Source: DAOTXK01 sp034430555 (GTDB taxonomy: Bacteria; Chloroflexota; Anaerolineae; Aggregatilineales; Ch27). Taken from it: a DNA stretch of 19,745 nt. The notes beneath the pieces are model-generated. The model searched no databases. It was not told the DNA's origin and worked only from the letters and a program-made list of their open reading frames with translations. The stretch's first letter is position 1; each line of letters starts with the position of its first letter. The position numbers and the translations under genes were made by a program. The stretch lies in NCBI GenBank assembly GCA_034430555.1, contig DAOUEM010000072.1, forward strand, positions 1 to 19,745, given 5' to 3'. This document shows, piece after piece, positions 15,266-19,745 of this stretch.

Positions 15266-16498
15266 ATGCCTTCAATCGATGAACAGGTCAGCCTTCTGAT
15301 GCAGGGCGCGGCCTATGGTGATCCGACCACCAAAGAAACCATGACCCAGGAGCTTCGACAGCGGCTGATCGAGGCAGAAAAGACGGGACGCCCGCTGCGG
15401 GTCTATTGCGGCTACGACCCCCGCACCACCGACCTTCACCTGGGGCACACCATTACCATGCGTAAGCTGCGCCAGTTTCAGGACCTGGGTCACGATGTCA
15501 CCTTTTTGATCGGCACGTTTACCAGCTTGATCGGCGATCCTTCTGACAAAGATACCGCCCGCGACCAGCTAACGGCGGAAGTGGTGCGCCAGAATGCCCA
15601 GACCTATGCCGAACAGGCCTTCAAAATCCTGGACCGGGACAAAACCCGCGTGCGGTACAACGATGAGTGGCTTTCCGGCCTGGACTTCGCCGACATCATC
15701 CGCCTGGCCAGCAATTTTACCGTGCAGCAGTTCCTGGTGCGCGAGAACTTCCGTAGACGCCTGGACGCCGGGGAGCCGATCTTCCTGCACGAAATGTTTT
15801 ACGCCCTGATGCAGGCCTATGACGCCGTGGCCCAGGAGACGGATGTGCAGGTTGGCGGGCAGGATCAGCTTTTTAATATCGTGGTGGCCGGTCGAAAGCT
15901 CCAGCAGGCGCTCGGCCAGCGTCCCCAGGTGGCGATTATCATGGGTGAGAGTCTGCCGGGCACAGACGGCGACATCAAAATGAGCAAGAGCCTGGGCAAT
16001 CACATCCCGATCTTGGCTTCGCCGGTGGACATGTACGGCAAGGTCATGAGCGTGCCGGATAAGGCGCTGATGAGTTACCACAAGCTGGTATTGGGGTGGT
16101 CGCCGGCTGAGCTGCAAGACCTGGAGGGCAAGCTGGCGTCTGGCGACCTGCATCCGCGTGATGCCAAGATGGCCCTGGCCCGGGTGATTGTCACCATCTT
16201 TCATGATGCTAAGAGCGCGGCCAGCGCGGAACAGGACTTCGTGACCAAGTTCCAGAAGCGCGACATTCCCGAGGATATCCCCGTCGCGGTGTTGAGTACG
16301 CCAGAACGCGTCGTCGATTTGCTGGTGCGCCTGGAGATGATCGGTTCCAAGGGAGAGGGCAAGCGCCTGATCCAGAACGGCGGCATCCGCCTGGACGGTG
16401 AGCAGGTGCAGGACGCGGCTGCCGAAGTACCGGTGGAATCACTGCCTGTTGTCTTACAGGTTGGCAGGCGGAAATTCGTACGCCTGGAAAAAGCCTAG
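15266..16498 (+). CDS. tyrS: Tyrosyl-tRNA synthetase (TyrZ-type)
   Basis: TyrRS attaches tyrosine to tRNA-Tyr. The 410-residue protein has the class I Rossmann catalytic domain with the HIGH-equivalent HLGH (58-61) in YCGYDPRTTDLHLGH, a TSLIGDPSDKD loop (86-96), VGGQDQ (196-201) in the tyrosine/ATP pocket, and an exact KMSKS (238-242). The C-terminal part, about 345-410, is an S4 RNA-binding domain (GSKGEGKRLIQNGGIRLDG). The DPTxxDLHLGH style and overall length indicate the second bacterial TyrRS group (TyrZ-like) rather than the Bacillus TyrS group; this is judged by eye. The ATG at 15266 has GAGGA 9 bases upstream. The gene is divergent from the uncharacterised gene and convergent with fabH, with a stem-loop in the 52-bp gap. 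Confidence 0.96.
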   Translation: MPSIDEQVSLLMQGAAYGDPTTKETMTQELRQRLIEAEKTGRPLRVYCGYDPRTTDLHLGHTITMRKLRQFQDLGHDVTFLIGTFTSLIGDPSDKDTARDQLTAEVVRQNAQTYAEQAFKILDRDKTRVRYNDEWLSGLDFADIIRLASNFTVQQFLVRENFRRRLDAGEPIFLHEMFYALMQAYDAVAQETDVQVGGQDQLFNIVVAGRKLQQALGQRPQVAIIMGESLPGTDGDIKMSKSLGNHIPILASPVDMYGKVMSVPDKALMSYHKLVLGWSPAELQDLEGKLASGDLHPRDAKMALARVIVTIFHDAKSAASAEQDFVTKFQKRDIPEDIPVAVLSTPERVVDLLVRLEMIGSKGEGKRLIQNGGIRLDGEQVQDAAAEVPVESLPVVLQVGRRKFVRLEKA

Positions 16499-16501
16499 CA
16501 G

Positions 16502-16524
16502 CCGGCGTGCATAGCTGCAGCCGG
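16502..16524. terminator. Stem-loop between convergent tyrS and fabH
   Basis: CCGGC (16502-16506) pairs with GCCGG (16520-16524), followed inward by a one-base bulge and TGCA/TGCA (16508-16511 with 16516-16519) around a 4-base loop. There is no T-run directly after it on the plus strand. On the minus strand a run of five T lies about 10 bases beyond. It may act as a weak bidirectional terminator for the two converging transcripts. Confidence 0.35.
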
Positions 16525-16550
16525 GCAGCAATTAATGGGGGTCTTCTGGA

Positions 16551-17768
16551 TTAAGGGGAAGGCCCGTCTTGTTTCCGGTTGCGGTTGCGGTCCAGCCGGC
16601 GGAGCAGCGGGCGTAGCGGGGAGCGGACGATCAATCGTCCCAGGCGGCGCCAGGTGCGCTGGAAGCGGGATCGGGTCCGGGCAAAAGAATAGACCACTTT
16701 GCGCCGCCACCGGTTGATAGTGGGTGGTTCCTGTGGTGCGGTCACGCCCCATTGTAAGACCATCGCCCCCCAGGTTAGGCCGCCGCCAAAACCCACCAGT
16801 GCCAGGGTCTGGTTCGGCTGAATATGGCCTTCGGTGACCGCCTCGCACAAGGCCAGGGGAATCGAAGCCGAGGAAGTATTGCCGTAGCGCGCCAGGTTGC
16901 TGTAGAAGCGCTCCGAGGGAATGCCCAGGTTTTTGGCCGCCCGGTCGATGATCCGCTGGTTCGCCTGATGCGGCACAATCCAGTCGATGTCTTGCAGGGT
17001 CAGGCCGGCTTTTTCGACTGCTTCCAGCAGGCTGTCCTTGATCACGCGCGTCGCGAAGCGAAAGACTTCGCGGCCGTTCATGTACATCTTGTGCATGGTG
17101 GGGCGCGTGCCATCACGGGGCAGCCCGGCGTCGGGGACGTGCGCATCCAGGCTGCCCACGGTCGACACATGCAGTAGATCAAAGCCGGAGCCGTCGGAGC
17201 GCAGCACGGTCGACAGGACGCCGCCGGGGATATCGCTGGCGCGCAGCACGACCGCACCGGCTCCATCGCCGAATATGATGCAGGTGCCGCGGTCTTCCCA
17301 GTCCAGTAAGCGGCTCATGGTCTCCGCCCCGATGACCAGGGCGGTCTCCATGCTACCGGAGATAATGGCCTGGGCCGCCATGTTCAGCGCGTATATGAAG
17401 CCCGTACAGGCTGCACTCAGGTCGAAGGCCCCAGCCCACGACGCCCCAAGCCAATCCTGGATCAGGCTGGCCGTGCTGGGGAAGATGTGTTCAGGCGTGG
17501 AAGTGGCGACGATGATCATGTTGATCTGGGTCGGCAGCATGTCGGCCACTTCCAGGGCCTGGCGCGCAGCCTGGAAACCCAGGCTGGCGGTGGTCTCATT
17601 TTCGCCGGCAATGCGTCGTTCGCGAATGCCGGTCCGCTCCTGTATCCATGTGTCTGACGTATCGACGATAGCTGCCAGGTCGAGATTGGTCAGCACACGT
17701 TCAGGAACCGCCATACCCCAGCCGACGATGTGCGCGTAGCGTGGGGCTGGCTGTCCGTTAGTTGCCAT
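16551..17768 (-). CDS. fabH: Beta-ketoacyl-ACP synthase III with Arg-rich C-terminal extension
   Basis: FabH condenses acetyl-CoA (or a branched acyl-CoA) with malonyl-ACP to start type II fatty acid synthesis. The thiolase-fold enzyme occupies residues about 10-342 with the complete Cys-His-Asn triad: Cys121 in DLSAACTGF, His267 in VPHQANQRI and Asn297 in YGNTSSAS; it closes with the usual GFGGGLTWGAMVLQW (327-340). Instead of stopping there the frame continues for about 63 residues (343-405), rich in arginine (about 17 Arg) with Trp and Leu, e.g. RWRRKVVYSFARTRSRF (353-369). FabH proteins normally end near residue 310-340, so this is a real length anomaly. The ATG at 17768 lies inside the 3' end of fabF (11-bp overlap), so the pair is probably co-translated. 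Its ribosome-binding site is weak (AGGT about 12 bases upstream). Confidence 0.92.
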   Translation of the reverse strand: MATNGQPAPRYAHIVGWGMAVPERVLTNLDLAAIVDTSDTWIQERTGIRERRIAGENETTASLGFQAARQALEVADMLPTQINMIIVATSTPEHIFPSTASLIQDWLGASWAGAFDLSAACTGFIYALNMAAQAIISGSMETALVIGAETMSRLLDWEDRGTCIIFGDGAGAVVLRASDIPGGVLSTVLRSDGSGFDLLHVSTVGSLDAHVPDAGLPRDGTRPTMHKMYMNGREVFRFATRVIKDSLLEAVEKAGLTLQDIDWIVPHQANQRIIDRAAKNLGIPSERFYSNLARYGNTSSASIPLALCEAVTEGHIQPNQTLALVGFGGGLTWGAMVLQWGVTAPQEPPTINRWRRKVVYSFARTRSRFQRTWRRLGRLIVRSPLRPLLRRLDRNRNRKQDGPSP

Positions 17769-19014
17769 GGTTTTCGTGGTACCTGTTAAAGATCAGCACG
17801 GCATTATGGCCGCCAAAACCAAACGAGTTGCTCATGACGGTTTCGATTTTAGCCGCCACACCGGTATTTGGCGTGTAGTTCAGGTCACACTCTGGATCGG
17901 GATTCTCCAGGTTGATGGTTGGTGGGATGAACTGGTTGGTGATCGACAGCACGCTGAGCAGCGCTTCGACCGACCCGGCAGCGCCCATGAGATGCCCGGT
18001 GACAGACTTGGTCGAGCTTAAGGGGACGTTATACGCCGCTTCGCCGAAGACGCCTTTGACTGCCTTGGTCTCGCTCACGTCATTGAGCGACGTGCTGGTG
18101 CCATGCGCGTTAATGTAACTGATATCGTGAATCGTCTTGTTCGCATCCTTTAGGGCCTTACGCATGGCCTCCTGTGCGCCGGCGCCATCTTCCAGCGGTG
18201 CGGTGACATGGAAGGCATCGGCTGTGGAGCCGTAGCCGATCAGTTCGGCGTAAATCTTGGCATTGCGCGCCCTGGCGTGTTCGAGCTCCTCCAGGACGAG
18301 GATGGCCGAACCTTCACTGACGACGAAGCCGTCACGGTCCCGATCAAAGGGGCGAGAAGCACCCTGCGGGTCTTCATTGCGCCGTGATATGGCATGCATA
18401 TTGTTAAAGGAGGCCATTGCCAGCTCGACCAGGCCTGCTTCGGTGCTGCCCGTCACCATGACATCGGCTGCGCCGCGGCGAATCATCTCCAGGCTCTCGC
18501 CGATCGAATTATTACCGGTGGCACAGGCCGTAGAGATCGCCATGTTCGGCCCGCGCAGTCCCCACAGCATGGATATTTTGGCCGCCGGGCTGTCCGGCAG
18601 CATCATCGGGACCAGCAGCGGGCTGACGCTGCGCGCGCCTTTTTTGATGATATCTTTGATGCCCTCAATGATAGTCGTAATTCCGCCCATGCCGGAGCCG
18701 ACCAGCACGCCGATTCCGTAGGCATTATCGTCGGTGACCACCAGGCCGGAAGCGTCTAGCGCCTGCTGGGCGGCGGCAACCGCCAGGTGTGTCAGGCGGT
18801 CCATGCGGCGCGCCTCACGACGCCCAAACAGCTCGACCGGGTCGATGTCCCGGACTTCACCGCCAAAAGTGACGGGCAGGTCGGTTGTGTCAAAACGTGT
18901 AATCGGGCCAATGCCGCTTTTTCCACTGGAGGCGTTAGCCCAGGCCTCATCCAAATCGTTACCGATGGGGCTGACGATGCCCATCCCGGTTATGACAACT
19001 CGACGTCTGTCCAC
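17758..19014 (-). CDS. fabF: Beta-ketoacyl-ACP synthase II
   Basis: FabF elongates acyl-ACP by condensation with malonyl-ACP in type II fatty acid synthesis. The 418-residue product has the standard KAS II length and the Cys-His-His triad: Cys164 in STACATGNN, His304 in NAHGTSTSLND and His341 in KSVTGHLMGAAG, with Lys336 in the same motif. The start VVITGMGIVSPIG and the end SNSFGFGGHNAVLIF are typical. The start codon is GTG at 19014, supported by a strong GAAGGAG 7 bases upstream. fabH follows with an 11-bp overlap. No acpP, fabD or fabG is in the window, so the rest of the pathway is encoded elsewhere. A probable promoter about 160 bp upstream implies a 5' leader near 150 nt, which holds an inverted repeat. 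Confidence 0.97.
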   Translation of the reverse strand: MDRRRVVITGMGIVSPIGNDLDEAWANASSGKSGIGPITRFDTTDLPVTFGGEVRDIDPVELFGRREARRMDRLTHLAVAAAQQALDASGLVVTDDNAYGIGVLVGSGMGGITTIIEGIKDIIKKGARSVSPLLVPMMLPDSPAAKISMLWGLRGPNMAISTACATGNNSIGESLEMIRRGAADVMVTGSTEAGLVELAMASFNNMHAISRRNEDPQGASRPFDRDRDGFVVSEGSAILVLEELEHARARNAKIYAELIGYGSTADAFHVTAPLEDGAGAQEAMRKALKDANKTIHDISYINAHGTSTSLNDVSETKAVKGVFGEAAYNVPLSSTKSVTGHLMGAAGSVEALLSVLSITNQFIPPTINLENPDPECDLNYTPNTGVAAKIETVMSNSFGFGGHNAVLIFNRYHENHGN

Positions 19015-19098
19015 AGTAGTTCTCCTTCAGTCACGTATAAGTAAACAGATTACGGGCCAGCACCTCGCCGGCGTGGCGCACGTGGATCAGCCGCACCG

Positions 19099-19154
19099 CC
19101 TGAGGTGCGTTTTGTCCTGGCGTGAACTGACAGCGAGTACGCGATTACCTCAGG
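19099..19154 (-). repeat. Inverted repeat in the fabF leader region
   Basis: CCTGAGGT (19099-19106) and ACCTCAGG (19147-19154) are perfect 8-bp reverse complements. Inside them GCGT (19107-19110) can pair with ACGC (19139-19142) after a 4-base bulge, and TGTC (19113-19116) with GACA (19129-19132). On the minus-strand transcript this would be a branched hairpin between the predicted promoter and the fabF ribosome-binding site. It does not match any riboswitch or FapR-type operator that I recognise. Confidence 0.4.
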
Positions 19155-19170
19155 CCGCTGCAAGTGACTG

Positions 19171-19176
19171 ATTATA
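19171..19176 (-). promoter_or_regulatory. Probable -10 of the fabF-fabH promoter
   Basis: A perfect minus-strand TATAAT lies at 19176-19171, in the only AT-rich part of the 312-bp region between fabF and the SDR gene. The -35 position (around 19194-19199, CTGAGC) is poor. The implied transcript start near 19164 leaves a leader of about 150 nt. Confidence 0.4.
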
Positions 19177-19310
19177 CATCAATCTATAACCCCGCTCAGG
19201 CACGAAGGTCGCGTCGATCCGCCCGATTTGGGTGTAATGAACGAAGTGCCCGTGAACCCTGGCGAGTTTTCAGGTTCTTGGAGGAAAACCAATACTAGTC
19301 TGGTGGGACG

Positions 19311-19319
19311 TGTTATAAT
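19311..19319 (+). promoter_or_regulatory. Extended -10 promoter producing a leaderless SDR transcript
   Basis: TGTTATAAT has a perfect -10 (19314-19319) and a TG extension (19311-19312). The ATG of the next gene starts at 19327, seven bases beyond the hexamer, which is where transcription should start. No -35 is evident and no Shine-Dalgarno lies in the 25 bases before the ATG. Confidence 0.5.
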
Positions 19320-19326
19320 GCCCGCC

Positions 19327-19745
19327 ATGATTCTGGTCACGGGTGCTACGGGGTTTATCGGGCGTCACGTTGTCCCCCGCCTGGTGGATGCCGGCTGGCC
19401 GGTGCGGGTATTGGTCCCGCCGCAGCGGGGCGGCACTATCCAGCTGCCCTGGCCGGACCTTAACGTCGAGCCGGTGATCGGCAGCATTTACCAGCCGGAA
19501 GACCTGTCGCGTGCTGTGCAGGGTGTACATACCGTGTTTCACCTGGTTAGCGCCCAGTGGTGGGGACGGGCGCGTGACCTGGAACGGGTAGATGTCGGCG
19601 TCACACGGGCGCTCATTGATGCCTGCCTGGCGGAAAACGTCGGCCGGCTGGTGGTGATGAGCCACCTGGGCGCAGCGCCTTCCTCAGCCTTTGCGCTGCT
19701 GCGGGCCAAAGGGGAGATGGAGAACCTAGTTCGCCAGAGCGGCCT
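19327..19745 (+). CDS. Atypical SDR / NDUFA9-like NAD(P)-binding protein, 3' end outside window
   Basis: The first 139 residues are in the window. They begin MILVTGATGFIGRHVVPRL, a classic Rossmann start with the GxxGxxG dinucleotide motif (Gly6, Gly9, Gly12). VFHLVSAQWWG (about 72-82) and RLVVMSHLGA (about 108-117) match core strands of the extended/atypical SDR fold. The region FALLRAKGEMENLVRQSGL near the end matches the family's (Y)xxxK...AE..VR.SGL stretch, with Phe where the catalytic Tyr would often be. This pattern is common in NDUFA9-like and NmrA-like sugar-epimerase relatives, which often lack full catalytic residues, so the substrate cannot be told. An in-frame ATG at 19237 would add 30 residues of no family character and lie upstream of the promoter candidate; I prefer 19327. 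Confidence 0.85.
   Translation, partial: MILVTGATGFIGRHVVPRLVDAGWPVRVLVPPQRGGTIQLPWPDLNVEPVIGSIYQPEDLSRAVQGVHTVFHLVSAQWWGRARDLERVDVGVTRALIDACLAENVGRLVVMSHLGAAPSSAFALLRAKGEMENLVRQSG

Noticed and set aside
19237..19326. Longer start for the SDR gene at ATG 19237
   Set aside because: It adds 30 residues without family character, lacks a ribosome-binding site, and lies upstream of the extended -10 element.
1..19745. tRNA, rRNA, CRISPR array, insertion sequence, attachment site or toxin-antitoxin pair
   Set aside because: Reading the intergenic gaps, the longest of which is 312 bp, showed no cloverleaf, direct-repeat array, transposase or terminal repeat.

Overview
The window reads as a chromosomal housekeeping segment of a GC-rich bacterium (roughly 60% GC), most likely a member of the Chloroflexota (Anaerolineae-like). 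The main pointer is a membrane-anchored baseplate-J-like protein with a charged cytoplasmic N-terminal domain, a gene type I associate with that phylum, placed inside an alaS-ruvX-mltG neighbourhood. The phylum is an inference from gene content and sequence character, not a search result. I see no tRNA, rRNA, CRISPR array, insertion sequence, integrase or restriction/defence module. Spacing is tight, with several 4-bp start/stop overlaps.

Layout. Positions 1-2610 (+): the 3' part of a nicotinate phosphoribosyltransferase, then a divergent CpaF-like secretion ATPase. Positions 2732-5383 (-): an NnrU/ICMT-like membrane methyltransferase, a membrane-anchored DsbA-like thiol oxidoreductase and mtnA (methionine salvage), with a separate promoter in front of mtnA. 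Positions 5491-6804 (+): pyrimidine-nucleoside phosphorylase behind an extended -10 promoter. Positions 6827-13723 (-): one long operon, alaS - baseplate-J-like membrane protein - ruvX - mltG - type-I solute-binding lipoprotein, read from a near-consensus promoter that sits back to back with kptA. Positions 13861-14415 (+): kptA. Positions 14425-15093 (-): an unrecognised charged protein. Positions 15266-16498 (+): tyrS. Positions 16551-19014 (-): fabF and fabH overlapping by 11 bp, with a 312-bp upstream region holding a probable promoter and an inverted repeat. Positions 19327-19745 (+): the start of an atypical SDR/NDUFA9-like gene, apparently leaderless.

How the genes fit together. The alaS operon joins translation (AlaRS), DNA/RNA processing (RuvX) and envelope growth (MltG) with two exported proteins of unknown role: a J-domain protein anchored by one helix, and a lipoprotein with a Peripla_BP_6 fold but no ABC transporter genes beside it. 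fabF/fabH supply the condensing enzymes of type II fatty acid synthesis. pncB, mtnA and the nucleoside phosphorylase are salvage enzymes for NAD, methionine and pyrimidines.

The points most worth a second look are the two unexplained exported proteins of the alaS operon, an arginine-rich C-terminal extension of about 60 residues on FabH, the CpaF-like ATPase with altered catalytic motifs, and the leaderless or bidirectional promoter arrangements.
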